Source: Paulownia fortunei
Lineage: Eukaryota; Streptophyta; Magnoliopsida; Lamiales; Paulowniaceae
NCBI GenBank assembly: GCA_019321725.1
Contig: CM033108.1
Coordinates: 2,550,001-2,614,000, forward strand
Length of the DNA: 64,000 nt
Reading direction: 5' to 3'
This document shows, piece by piece, positions 47,445-61,111 of this stretch (position 1 is its first letter; every line of letters begins with the position of its first letter). A program made the position numbers and the translations under genes. Under the pieces are notes generated by a model. The model was not told the DNA's origin. It searched no databases and was given only the letters and a program-made list of their open reading frames with translations.

Positions 47445-50400
47445 TTATTGTTCAGCACCAGCACTTGCTGCACTCAGGTCCACTGACAAATCCAGAACCT
47501 AAAACAAAAGAGAAATGAGAAAATAGGTTAAAATCGAATTCTAAGTACTCATGGATGCTGTTAAACTCAAACTTTTGGATGGAAAAGAAATAGTAATTTA
47601 AAAACTAAAATCTAGGTTTGTTTCCTCTATGATCAATATTGTGTATATTTCGATATTCAGCTAATGACATGTATATAACAACCACTTGATAACAAAGTTC
47701 TCTGAAGTATGTCATTAGCTTTCAATGTCGCAGTCTTTACTTTCAAAAGTCTGTCTTGCATCTGTTAGTCCACTGAATATTCATGGTCTTTTAGGGAAGA
47801 TGAAGATGGTTCTTTTGTACAGAAAAAAAGAAACAAAATGGATCAGATGGTATAACAATGTATGAGAGTTGCTTTGTGTTATTTTAGACGCCATAGAAAA
47901 TTTTTGGGCACCTATAATTTTTCTGCCCATGTTACCTTTGGGAAAAGAACTCCCAATTTCTCTTGCATCCTTATTGATGACAACAAAATTATACCAAGTA
48001 AGCATATAAGGATGATCTCCAGTTTCAAATATTGAATTATTCTAAGTTGTTAGCAGACAAAAACATAACCGACTATTTGAGAACTTAATGGAATCCTCAT
48101 ATGCTACTTAGATAAAGCCCAAATCAGTCACTTACTTTTCCAGTTATCTTGGTGTACATAGCCAACACATCTGTAACTGTGGACTCGAAGTGTGTTGTTG
48201 CATCATAACTCTGCAATACGATTAAAAGAAGTAACCATTAAATGAAACGCATTGTTGAAGGAATTAGGCAAAAATTTGCAGCTTATCATGAAGAGAGTCT
48301 ACTTTATGCTACTATGTAGAGTGTCTATACGTTTAAACCCATCAATAAAGAAAGCTAAGGTTTACAGGCATGCTATTCTTAATGCAGTATTAGGTTCCAG
48401 ATATTCAAGGCAAGTTATTAAAGACACGATGGTACCAAATAATATGAACAATCAGTCTGTTAAAATCAAAGCCCAAAACTTATTTTGGTGATTGGGAAAT
48501 AAACCAGTTTATCAGAAGAAATTGTTATGTTTCGGTGACATTCCTATTATTGCTCCATGCAGTGCATTTATTAGTTCTTATACACAAAAAATATTTAAAA
48601 CTAAGAGCATCCTGTTCATGTCATGATAAATGATGGACAGAAGCATATAAATGTACCGTAGATATATAACAATGGTCAGTATCATTGTCGTTAGTGGGTA
48701 CAAATCTGTCATAAGTTTCATAAAATATCTCATCAACTGGTCCAAGAAGGTTCACCCCAGGCTTCAGTTCAGCCTCTGGGTTGTCAGTCTCAGCTTCTGT
48801 CAAAACAAATGCTATATAATTTCCTTTTGGCGCCACATTGTGAGCATACGAGCAGCAGAATAGATACCTGTAGCATCAAAGATTAATAGGTCTAGAATGG
48901 TGCATGTTACACATGGTAATTTTCCTTCTACATTAATCACAGAGTTGTACGCTGTAACTTCTCCTGATAAGACAAGACGGGTGATGTTTTATGTAATGTT
49001 GATGTTTGCACTCTTATTTTATCCCTCTACTCATGTATAGCTGAATTGATGTATTTGAAAGCAACAAAGAGGTCTCAGCTCTAAACAGAGTCACAAGAGT
49101 TATTAACCCAGAGGTACAGTTAAAAAATGATCCTTGGGACTCGAATATGTATATGTACTTGCTCCAAAGTATCTTCTAGGACGAACATGGTAAACCTCCT
49201 TCTGCACTCTAAATAACTATGGCATCAGGAAGTTAGTAACATACATATCTGATTTACGACCAAGTTGCTTTTGTGGGAGAATAACTTGGGCTGAGTGAGA
49301 CTCATTGGTGTCTGGGATTGGGTGGCTCATTATACATATGGCACGGGCAACCTTCCCAACCTTCTGGACCTGCGATAAGAAATCATTTTGAAACTATTTT
49401 CCAAAGAAAACCAAGACATGCAAACAGGAGCATGGTTGTATTATATGGCTGTGCCGATCATGAACTAGCATCATTTATCTTGATTCATCAATCAGTTAAA
49501 TGGCTGTCTAGATGCCAAACTACTTCCCAACTGGCTGAAATTTACCTTATCAGGTAAGTATGATGGATCACAGACAACTTTCTTGCATTTAGCAGTTTCT
49601 CCCTCAGATGTTACTCCAATTGCTTTTCCATTTCCATCAAACTCCACCTGTAAATTGCAAATTTAGAACTTCTCTACAGGGTAAACATAAGGAACACCTC
49701 TCCCATGGTAAACTCCATTTATGGTGGATATTCAATAACATGCAAACATGGGCATGAGTATCATAGTGCCTAGAAATGCTTTATGATGTGGGGACTGAAA
49801 ACTAAAGGGAAGCCACTATTAAAAAATGAAGTGAAACATGTGCAACTAGAAGTATTTTTCCTTGCAACTGCTGTATTTCTTCATGGAAGAAGCCATGAAG
49901 CTAGGATATAGTAACTGAGAGAAGTCGGGTTGTTCTTGGTTGAGAAGTGCGTTGAAACTAGAAGGCACTCAGAAAGCAAAATAACTGAAAGATTACCTTA
50001 CATTGTGGCTTGTTCAGCATGTAAGTCCCACCATAAACTGCACTCAGACGTGCAAATGCCTGTTAATTATGACACAGAGTAAGTCAAGCCCAAACATCAG
50101 GATAGTTCTCAAATGGTATACAACAGAAAGAAACAAACCTGAGGCAATTCTCCCAGTCCATACAATGGATAGATGTAAGGAGATCCGGCTTGAAACCGTG
50201 CCAAAGATTCTGCATACAGCTGTTTGAAAGAAAAAAGTAGTAGTTATTAATTTCAATATTTCTCTGATAAACAAATTTTCCCAAAAAAAATTATCATGAG
50301 ATAAAAATTTTACAATTAAAGCCCTGACAATATTGAGAAAAAATCAGCCACAGATGCACATTATATCAGATTTGATGTTGGTGGGATGGTGCATTGACAG

Positions 50401-52508
50401 AAAAAAAGAAGTTTTAATTACCAGAAATATGCACATCATATCACATAAGAATGGTTTGCTTAGGAAAAAAATGTTTACTCTTTGTTTCCATACATCATTG
50501 CATGCCTATAACCTACATGTGAACCAATTTGCTGCATCACACTTTCATTTGAACAGTAATATCCACGCCGTTGTATTACATAGTGAAATCATCAAAGCAA
50601 ACTCAAGGCAAAAGAACTATGATGCTCATTTTATTCAAATTGAACAACAACCAAATATGTTAGATCGCATGAGAGCAATCTTGATCCTTGTTAAAACGAT
50701 ATATACCACAGTTGTTAAATAAAATCTCCACCTTCATTCTCTTCACAAAATCCTTAGCTGGCTGGTCCAAGTAACTATCATTAATATGCAGCGCCAAAGC
50801 ATGGCCTATAAAATCAATCGTGTCATCTTCCAGTTCATATTTCCTGCATTATAGAGCACAAGAAGGCTATCAGTCAAATTCAAATAAAAAGGCAGTCATG
50901 CACAAATTTTATATCCATTTTCTTTACCCTTTACAACAAAATTTAGCAAGCTAGTGCATATAACGAAAAAAATTCATATTAGCAACATTACACAGATATT
51001 TAAAACTCTAATAAGATCAAGTCCATGATGAAGTTAGCAGTGTGATATAGTAATGCCTAAGTATGAAAAACTAACGCAATAAGTTCTCTTGCTGTAATTG
51101 TGTCCAAATTCATCCCTCCATGAGTCTTGGGATCACTCTCTTCAAAGTCTTGAACAAAAACAAAGAACTTTCGAGCACGACGCTTTTCAAATAGACCCAT
51201 TAATGGGGATTTCAATGCTTCAACATCAGTTGCTGGAACCTTGTAGATCTGTAGAATAATTTTGGAGTCCAAGTTAAACGAGAAATATAAAAAGGTTAAA
51301 AGCAAATACCAGTAAAATTTCATCAGGCAAGTCAGGGTGCAAGCAGCACACCTTTCCTTTATTGTAGACGAAACTACCATCTACTGCCTTGAAGTTCAGG
51401 TACTTGGTAACATTTGCATGAATGAGCACACGTACCAAAGTTCCATTTGCCATCATGAACTGAAATATCCAAATTGAAAAGTTTACACAATCACCGGTTT
51501 TAACAACAAAGAGAGATGCATTAATAAGAAAGATGCTTGAAATTCCTAGCAAAGCTAATTTCCAATTGAGGCTCAACATGACACCTCGTAAGGAAATCAC
51601 ACATGAGATCTAATGGAAATATGAGACATGATGGACTTGAGCATTGAAATGACAAAAACTAAGAACTAAAATGGTGTATTTCATGTAATTTGGAAAATTC
51701 ACAAAATCTCATATACCTTTGGAATCATATCAACATTGTACTCTCTGCTTGCACCTAATTGCTCGGGGGGCTGGTCGTTTCCCCTAAAGCGCTTCCACAG
51801 CTAAAGAAAGGAAGATGAAGTTGTTATCCAAACAGGGAAACTGAAAATATAAATCCAAGAATCACTCTTGCTATCTACTCCAGTTTGTTACTTTCAACTT
51901 GATCTATGCATATTCGTTGACTTCTACAAACTGAGATTGATCGACATATAAATTTTAGTTATATAAAATCCGCAAATTATCATTTTCTCAAACATTACCT
52001 GAGTCAAATTGAGAGAGCTGGAATCTCCTCCATAATAATCATTTTTGTCCATGTGTAGTACCTGTTTGAAAAACCCACAATATTGAAACTCTGAAGCTCC
52101 ATTCTCAACAAGTTCTGATGCAACATTAGTTATAACACAAATAGTAGATCACAACAGAAAGCACTTTTTCATTCAGAAAAGCTAAAAGAGGTCAGGATCT
52201 AATGAGATAATCAAGTGAGTGAATACTTAATCGAGAAGAACATGCAGAAGCAAATATGGATTGGTTTTATATTGGCTTAACGAAACAACAATCTCTCTGT
52301 TTGGGCAGCAATTTCTCCTATTCTCTATTCCAAGAGAATCATAAATCAAGAAATGATCGTTAGATCCTGATATTTTAACCCCATAATCAGCCAAACCTGT
52401 AAAACCTTTTAAAAACAAATAATCGATGAATAAAACACAACATAAACAAGAAAATAAATTCTGGGCTCAATCTAAAACAGAAGTAAATCGGACATGTTAA
52501 GACAGACA

Positions 52509-52539
<31 letters not shown>

Positions 52540-52797
52540 GAACACACAGATTCACCTAGTTCACTACAAAGGGTTACATCCACGGGTAGTGAGACATGGT
52601 TAGAATAGGATTCAAGGCATTTCAACAGTGCACAAACGGGTACATGCAAATTGTACAAGTATGGAAGCATAGGAATGAAGAAAACTTGAATGCCATAAAG
52701 TAATACTTACTTTTAGGCCATCAACAGAGAGGAGGCCACTGAGAATGCATTCTTTGAGACCAGTGCCCAGAACAATGACATCGTACTCTTCATCCAT
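47445..52797 (-). CDS. GDI: Rab GDP dissociation inhibitor (RabGDI)
   Basis: Cytosolic chaperone that extracts prenylated, GDP-bound Rab GTPases from membranes and recycles them between compartments. Thirteen minus-strand exons: 52797-52711, 52061-51999, 51800-51717, 51459-51352, 51248-51076, 50843-50732, 50219-50139, 50059-49997, 49647-49546, 49369-49245, 48867-48657, 48210-48136 and 47498-47445. They sum to 1338 nt and 445 aa, the usual plant length. The N-terminal [19 protein letters not shown] is the GDI/CHM conserved region 1, followed by [46 protein letters not shown] and [10 protein letters not shown] are the other family blocks. Unlike Rab escort protein, it has no large insert. All introns are GT-AG. 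The start is the only ATG in frame before the conserved motif. Confidence 0.97.
52511..52539. repeat. (CA)n microsatellite in GDI intron 1
   Basis: About 14 CA units between the first and second coding exons of RabGDI. Confidence 0.85.
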
Positions 52798-54583
52798 GTC
52801 GACGGATATCCTTTCTGTATATTTTTTTTCAAAGCAATGAAGGCAAAAGAGAAATGTTGAGAGAGAGCGCTAAAGATCTGAAAAGGGAAGCATGTAAGGA
52901 AATAGAAGAAATGGATTGAGGGAAGAGTATTATTAAAGGAAACGAAGAGCGCGGGAGATTTAGCAAAGGAACGAGTCTTCAGCCTACCTGATGGTGATCG
53001 TTCATCGCTGCTAATTTTTGAACCGTAAATTATTAAATATTGCAATATTTTTGTCTTTTTTTTTTTTTTAACGTAAACTCATCACTGTGTCCATGGAAAG
53101 GATCGTAATTATTATACTTCTCTAGTACTCAACAAGGACTGTTTATGGCCTTTCAAATATTTTTTTAAATTAATGGTGGAATCGGACTCATATAATTATC
53201 ATATTCATAAGAGAAAGAAAAAAAAAAAAAAGAAGATAATTAGATATGCATGTATTGTGTAAGCAAATACTCAAATCATGTTGTCTAAATTTGTGATGAT
53301 ACGCTGCATTAATAATATCATATGCTAAAAATATAAATGATTGAGATAATTTAAAGTATTTATAAAATATGATATAATATATTTTTACACAAGTCATATC
53401 TAAATTTAGATAGTGTAAATGCTATACCGATAATATATATTGAGTGTTCGTCCAACTATATATATATAATCATATGTTTGTATATAAATATATAATGAGA
53501 TGCATACTCGATATAAATAATTGAATGTAATATTTACTCGACTACTAAACCTGTTATTACTCTAGCATGACCTAACTTGTGAACCCTTGATTTGAGCTCC
53601 ATCTTGTCAGCAGAATTGGACATGTGTCGCCCACATAACTTGACCACATGGTTACTTACAATAACTACTCCACAAAGGATAATAGAAGATTGATCACATT
53701 CTTGCTTACTATATAAACCCCATGCAAGTCATTCTAAATATAGTAGTTATTCTTGTTGGAATGCTTACTTTCTCTATCCCTAACTATTTTTCTTTTTGCT
53801 ACAGTAATGGATCGAGGTTTATGGTTTTGATTTCTTGATAATATTGGCATTGCTAATTAACTTTCCAATTTCAATATTTGATATATTATTTATTCTGTTA
53901 TTCGATTTGTTCTTAAAAAAAAATAACTATGAAGTTTATTGTAGTACTCCCCACACATAGCCACATTTACTTGTGATCATCAAAGAATTATTTTTGTGGA
54001 ACAAATGGAATATATTGCAACTAGTACATATTAATACATTCAGAATACGTATATTTATATAGTGGCTTCGGGTGAGTTATACTTCTAATACTATTAATCT
54101 TCATATTTTGTTAGTATATTTCAAATCACTTTATGCTCTTTTGTCATTTGTACTTCCCAAATTCTCAAAAAATAGTTTCTATTTGATTGATATTTTAAAT
54201 AAGGATTGACAAAATAAATTTTTTATATACCATTCCATTATTAACCATAAAAATAATAGTCAGAATCACATCATTACATAGACTTTTAGAATAATTTAAA
54301 AGAAGAACAAAAAATAAAGCCGTAATTATAACAATTAATATTCCACATTCCTTTTTCCTATCCTATTTTGAATAGTACTTATAAGTCCCTTAAATTTCTC
54401 AAGTACCGACTTATAAATTGTCAAACAACCAAGCAATACAAAAATAATAGTAATAATAATAATAATAATAGCAATTAATTGGTATGAGTTTTAATCTAAT
54501 AAATTCACTTAGATAAGATACCTGCGGGCGCACACACACATATATTCTCCACTTTCATGTATTAAGTATCATACATAAGTTTT

Positions 54584-54622
<39 letters not shown>

Positions 54623-54772
54623 CTCCACTTTCATGTATTATCATACATGAGTTTTTTTCAAATAATAAGTTGCTGACTTTGTTGAAGCAAATATCAGTTC
54701 TAAGAATGTACCAATATTAAAACATCAGTCTATTAAAGTTTTATTACTCAAACAATGCCAAATCATTTTGTG

Positions 54773-54814
<42 letters not shown>

Positions 54815-55080
54815 CATGCATTATTTTTCTTTTCTCTATACGAGAAAAACACAGACCCATAAACTGACATACATCAACAGCATCATGCAAAATAAATTCT
54901 AGTACAAGTACGGAAATAAAAGAAAATAAAGGGGAAAAAGCCAACTTTAATGTTCAGAGGCCAGATAAATTAAGTAGCATCTACATGGGCTCCAAACTTA
55001 AAGTTGTAAACCATAAAATAAGTCATGATAAACCATTTGAGGGTACAAATTCATTTCTCTGGCTGCTGTCTCTCTCCTCC
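52798..55080. other. Intergenic between Rab GDI and MADS-box remnant
   Basis: The first 250 bases are GDI 5' UTR/promoter. The rest is AT-rich with simple repeats: (TAA)n at about 54449-54470, (CA)n-(TA)n at about 54585-54622 and (TA)n at 54778-54811. Two phrases near 54543 and 54620 (CTCCACTTTCATGTATTA) are a local direct repeat about 75 bases apart. No gene was recognised. Confidence 0.45.
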
Positions 55081-58000
55081 TCAGTTACAGTCAGGGTAAG
55101 GTAGGCTGCAAAAATGCGCATAATTTTATCAGATACAGTTCACAAATAAATATATACACACAACTCGCAATTCTATGCAGACTGTTTTTTTTTTTCATTG
55201 GAACGACAACATCGATCCCATGAAATTTATGAACCAGACTTGATACAGTTGCTAGTCTATCAGCCCAAAATGCACAAGTCCACACGCATGTTAACAATCG
55301 AAAAGTAAATCATTGTCTTATAAACAAGATAAAATGGTACCTATAGTCCTATCACAATCTGTGACATTCTTGTATTATCTAATCCAAGATTTATGGCCAA
55401 CTAGACACTGCTCATCTAAATGGATAATAAAATGAGAGCAACTATAATGCATACCTTTTGTTTGACCTTAGACAACTCATTTAAATTAAGAATTAAGCTC
55501 ATGAGTATAAACAATCACACTACTATCCACACCAGTTGAAAACACCCTAACCCTAGCTAGGGGTGTGTTGGGGGGGGGGGTTACCTGGGCTTGGGGGATG
55601 GATCATAATAAATAGTTATATATATCTAACTATGTTTAAATGTAACAAACATACCCTAGCTTGAGGGATGTATCAGAGCCACTTTTATCCTCCCCAGGAC
55701 AATAGACTAAGCCATGACAATTGGTAATAGACTCAGCCGAATTTCCTTGCTCAAAAGCATTTCTTGCGCCTTCAAATTTCTGCAGTTAGAATTCATTTAA
55801 AAACAGAACAGTATAAGACAAGTACCTGATAAATGCATACTGTTGTTGCTCGAAAAAGAAAAACATGATATTATAAAATAAAAGAAAAAGAAAGAAAGAA
55901 AGAAAGAAAGAAAGAATGACTGGCCTCTGCTGTCTGTTTCAACCGTGCATTTTTTTCCATTAGTTCTGATTCCTGCATTGTTTGAAAATCACACATCCAT
56001 CTAAATATGATAAGCTACTCATGTGGCATCAATAGCAAGAAAAATGAAAAGTCGAGCCAGGATGAAAAAATTAGGTTCAAGCACACTCGCCCTTGTCTTG
56101 AGCATCCTGATCTCATCCAGGCACCTGTCATTCTGTGACCATTTCAAAGATTTAAGACATATTTCTGCTGTATAAGAAACATCGTCTGAGAATGTTGGGA
56201 AATTTTTTGACACCACAAGATCAAACCTTAGTTTTTCCAACACGGCTTAATCCTCCCTCAACCAATTTCTCTAGTTTCATCAAATCATCCATGCCAAGTC
56301 CTTGGAGATCTTCTCCTTGAGTTGCCTAGTAAAAGTAGTATTATTTCCTTCTCAATTTGGGAAACCATGTAATGTAGTATATAGCAGAATCTTGATGAAT
56401 GTGTGAAGGTGTTATACTTTAACTCAATGGTCAGCTCCGCAAGCTGCTTGCTGAGCATGGCATGGATATTACTTCCCGGCTAAAATGGTGAAGGAAGGAA
56501 AAGAAAAAGATTATCAGAACGTTATCAGAGCACACGTTTATGCATACATAAGCTCATTCATTTTATTCTTATGAATTTATGTGTACTATAAATACTTTAC
56601 ATTTCACATGCATCTCCTAGCTTTTGATGTTATGAGGAGTAAATAAAAGACAAATAGTCAAGAAGCTTATGGAAAATATGCACTTGTACTGCTTATTTAA
56701 TTCTAAAACTACTGTAAGAAAATAAGGGGTGATTTTACTACAGGTTCTTGGTGATTATAGATAATATACAAACAGGAACTTTGGTATTTTTACTAAAGCC
56801 AATTTTTAGCCCACAATGAACAGATTTATACCATTTATTTGTTAGGAGTTTTCTCAAACTTATTAGGCACATCAGTGGATTAATAATTTTCTGAGATGAA
56901 CTAAGTAAATACTGAAGTTGAGTCAGAAGTTCCTTTAAACAAAATTATCTCAAAAACCTTATATTTTTTTCCTGTCAATTAGGGCATATAAAGCCATTTA
57001 AAGTTGCTGGTCTGTAAATAAAGCGCGTGTCTTACAGGTGCTCTATCAATTTCCTTGCTTGTTCTTATGCAATTGTTACTATAAACAACCAGGGCGGTAA
57101 CACGAAAATGAAGCATGTTGATAAAGTGAGTGAAGTTCAGTTAGAGCTTCAGGTTTACAACAAATTACTCGAATATTGTATAAAATTATCAAATTATTAG
57201 TTTTTTATGTATAAAATTATTTTCTTATTGGAATGTTTTTCTTAACTAATTATTAGAAACAAAAATGTAAATATAAATCTAATACGTTATACTTATACAT
57301 AAATATTTTATATTTATTATATTTGCATAAGTATTTGAACAAAAACTAACTTATAAACGAAAATATTAATCAATTATAATTTAATCCAATACAAAATAAA
57401 AACTAATTTACAAGAACCTGGACATTATTTCATAATCATATTTTTATATCATGAAAAATCTACACTTATAATTTTTTGCGATATAAAAATTAGTATAATC
57501 TCAAATAATAAGTATCAAAAGTAGAATCAAATAAGTTTAAAATTAAAAAATAAAATCAAAAAATACAATAATGAATATTTTTTTACTAAAATATCATAAT
57601 TTTAGAAATGAAATCATAATAAATTTTGAAGGTTTGTACAAATACCTTTTAAAACTTTGTATCAATAATAAATTCCATTACCTAAATTTTTGAAAAAATA
57701 AAGTTTAAAAATAATTTTAGAACATTTCTAAATTTATTAAATTTAAATATTCAAAATAGGATTATGAAAATTCGAGGGGGACGGCTGGGATAATTTAAAT
57801 ATTTGAGAAGGGACAAATTTTTAAATTTACTAAAATTTACATATTAAAATTATAAATATAAAAAATTCACCGCCCCTCCTAGCTCCACCATTGTTGATCA
57901 ATCGACTTAACCATTAAAAACTTAGTTAATTTCTTAAGAAGTATTAACATAAATTTAAAGTAAACAACAAATATTATTGTTGGAATGTTTTATGATGCGA

Positions 58001-58321
58001 AAATTGTAAAATATCAAGTTAGTCAGAAAAGGGAGTATATCTTAATCAACAAATATTTACCATCTTTGAAGGATGGGAATCGCCATTCATTAGATTTGTT
58101 GCCAGTAACTTTCTCAACAATCACACATTCTTTCAATGTTCCATTGGAAGCATATGCAGAACTGGCTATAAATCATGAAGTTTTACCGGTATATGGACAG
58201 AATGATGCCCTAAGCAAAACTGGCTAGAACGCATGCAGCAAATACCTGAATAAGGAGGGGTTGTTGCCCTAATTTGGACTTCTCTGTCTGCAGATTATGC
58301 CTTTGAATGAGTTGCATCATG
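55081..58321 (-). pseudogene. SVP/AGL24-like MIKC MADS-box gene, exons 2-8, splice sites damaged
   Basis: Encodes the I, K and C regions of a MADS-box regulator of the SVP/AGL24/JOINTLESS clade (flowering time and inflorescence identity). Minus-strand exons: 58321-58246, 56479-56418 (62 nt), 56325-56227 (99 nt), 56132-56091 (42 nt), 55972-55925 (48 nt), 55779-55655 and 55105-55081. The K-box part reads GEDLQGLGMDDLMKLEKL then GLSRV. The C-terminus keeps the clade ending DTSLKLGLPY followed by PDCN and stop. MIKC exon 4 is normally 100 nt. Here only 99 follow the AG acceptor, which shifts the frame to a stop. Two donors are GC (GCGAGT at 56090, GCCAGT at 55924). The MADS-domain exon is not found up to 64000. 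Intact reading frame inside every exon suggests recent decay, or a functional gene with unusual splicing or sequence errors. Confidence 0.7.
55881..55916. repeat. (AAAG)n microsatellite in MADS intron
   Basis: A run of AAAG/GAAA units ending 9 bases before exon 6 of the MADS remnant as read on the plus strand, that is, just downstream of its GC donor. Confidence 0.85.
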
Positions 58322-60353
58322 CTTCAGAAACCACAAGAGACAACATAAAATTATGGATCAAATAAGCATGTCCATTTCAAAAATGTCTTGAAGGCTAAAA
58401 ATCCCATCACAACTATCTTATATGTCCATCTGAAATCTGGCCACTTCTAATTCTTCCTTAAATTAATACTGCCAATCCCATAATCAAGTTATGACAGAAT
58501 TTCTTCATTTTGCTTCTTAAATCCAAATATGTTGTGCATAAGTCAGTAAAGGAGCATGATTATCTTGTGAAAGACACATCAAAATTAAAAATATATTCGA
58601 AATCATATTGGAAAGAAGCACTGAAAATAAAAAAGTGTCCAATGAAACAGATTACTCTCTTCCAGACTTCCCATATATAAAACATTATCCATTTGTCAAT
58701 TCAAAAGTACTATTTTGCCTACCAAAACAATTCAATAGAATGGACTTTTGATAAATAAGTTTGAGATTTAGAGCTATGAAATATAATCTTTACACACAAA
58801 TCTGCTTTGCCTTCTGCCCTAGGATACTATGTTTGCAATCTATTCTAGTGAACTAATTAAATTACTAACTACTGAAATATGTCGTACTTAGGCAGAGGAA
58901 GAAATGACTCAGAATACTTATATCCTCTATTAGTTTGGAATGTTGATCATCAGTGTTGTTTTTTAAAGCTTTGCATTCTTTAAATAACTTTCACTCAAAA
59001 TCCGAATGACTAAATGTAAGCAAAATATATTTACAAAGTTTGTGATTATAAAGTAATTAAAGCCTTCACATAAAATATACACAGTGAAATAAGATTGAAT
59101 AGAAATGTATTTTTAATCTTGTAAGTTGGCATATTTCCAAGTTTCATCCTATATTTATTCATTTTACTTTTTTAATCCACCATTTATTGACTATGACATT
59201 TCAGTCCAATTTGATTGGAATTTTGAAAAATTAGCAGAAATTTCAAAATTCTGGTGAAAAATTGGCCAAAATTTCGAATATTTGTAGATTTTTTGGTGGT
59301 AAAATTGAATAAAATCCATATAGTTTTTGGCCATTTTATGCAACTATCCAGAAAAAAAATTCCTAAAATTTTATTTTATCAGCCAATTTCATGCAAAATT
59401 TGGATTTTTCTGCTAATTTTTGAATTTTTTTTATCAAATTAAACAGAAATTTCCATTGATCTAGGGTTTATGCAATTTACCCCAAGAAAATTTTAAAATT
59501 TTTGAATTTCCGGATAATTTCAAGGCAATATTTAGAGTTTTCCAACTATTTTTTAAATTTCTTATTAAATTAGATTAAAATTAATTTAGTCAATAGATGA
59601 TGGACTAAAATTATAAAATGGACAGATAAAATGAAATTTAAAAAAAAGCCTTCAAGACCAAAACTATATTTTTACCTTAAATTGGTAACACCCTATACAA
59701 TGAAATGGAGGATATGAAACCTTGGAAAAGATATAATTACTTTCACTAATTTGAGTATGGAAAATAGACAATCTGGTCATAACCACTACAATAGAATAAA
59801 AGATATTTTTAGTGTTCAACCATAAGAATGACAAAGGTATTTCCTATCTATAACCACTCCGCAAATTTGAATTTTATTGTTCTTATGGTACAATATTTAT
59901 ATGCAAGAGAAGAAGTCAATAATTTTTTAAAATTAAAAAAAAAATCATAATTTTTTATTTGATAGGAGCTATACAGCGCACCACAATTGACGCAAAGATC
60001 TTTTAATTTCAAGCTAACAACGTGTCCAAAAGCAAAAATTTTAAAAGTACTTTTTTAGTTGAAATTCAACCATCTGAATTAATTTTTGGCCACTTTTTCT
60101 AGTCAAATGTTTATTTTGAATAATTTTTTTCATTATCATCAATATGATATTACTTTGCTTTCTTTGTGAAGAAAAGGTTCTTTCTTTTTAAAAGCTTTCA
60201 AGATATTTTCTTCAAGTTTCCTTAATTTTAAGTTGCTTGCTTTTGAACATTCTAAGTCCAAAATATGTAAACCACCACTCATTAGGAGAGGTGGTACTTG
60301 CCCTAGCCTATTATAGGTGAGATCAAGGATTCAAGCTTTATCCCTATTTAAAT
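58322..60353. other. Upstream/intron 1 region of the MADS-box remnant
   Basis: AT-rich DNA with no exon found. At about 59140-59670, loosely inverted ends (phrases like TTTCATCCTATATTTATTCA on one side and TTTCATTTTATCTGTCCATT reverse-complemented on the other, each ending in ATTGACTA) suggest an old small transposon, but borders cannot be fixed. Confidence 0.35.
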
Positions 60354-60554
60354 TTTTAATGAAAAAAAAAACATATCTAGACAAATAAGCATCTTAAGAA
60401 TGTTTATAACAATATATTCTTTGTGGTTAGTTTAATTCCCTCACTTCTATTCCCTTATAAGGGTTTGAATTTTTAATTAAAAAAAACCATATCTAGACAA
60501 ATAAACATCTAAAGAATGTTTATAACAATATATTCTTTGTGGTTAGTTTAATTA
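60354..60554. repeat. Tandem duplication, period about 117 bp
   Basis: Two copies (about 60354-60437 and 60470-60554) share ATATCTAGACAAATAA and AATGTTTATAACAATATATT followed by CTTTGTGGTTAGTTTAATT, with few differences. The second copy runs directly into the inverted-repeat element. Confidence 0.75.
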
Positions 60555-61111
60555 TACTTATTTAGTAAACTATCACTAATTTTGAGTTCAAGCTATTTAC
60601 ATGACAAGTAAATGGCTCACCTTATGAATGAGTTATTCTAGCCAAATGTGATAAAAAATAGTCTTTGTGGTACCAATACCTGATAAGATCTGAAAACCTA
60701 TTTAAGTGATTGAAGTTGTATGATTTATGGTATTAGAAAAATTAGAATATAGTTCAATAATAATAGAAAATAACAATTAACATTATACAAAGACTATCGA
60801 TTAAAGAAAATTGCTATGAACACTTTTGAAATTTTCTTTAGTCGTTAGTCTTTGTATAAGTTTAACTGTTATTTTATAGTGTTATTGAACTATACTTTAA
60901 TCTTTCTAATACCATAAATCATACAACGTCAATTACTTAAATGGGTTTTCAGATTTTATCAACCAGTAGTACCGCAAAATCATATAAAATTATTTTTTAT
61001 CACCAAATCACATTTGGCTAGATATCTCACTCATAAGGTGAGCCATTTACTTGTCATGTAAATAGTTTGAATATAAAATCAGTGATCGATCACTAAATAA
61101 GTAAAATTAAA
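60547..61111. mobile_element. Inverted-repeat (foldback/MITE-like) element, arms about 270 bp
   Basis: The left arm (about 60547-60812) and right arm (about 60830-61111) are reverse complements with scattered differences and small gaps. They share words such as ACATGACAAGTAAATGGCTC, TGTATGATTTATGGTATTAG and ATACAAAGACTA. A loop of about 17 bases separates them. There is no coding capacity. Target duplications are not clear, so the superfamily is unassigned. Confidence 0.7.

Noticed and set aside
57985..58227. 80-residue plus-strand frame next to the MADS exon 2
   Set aside because: No recognisable motif; lies in presumed intron sequence of the opposite strand.
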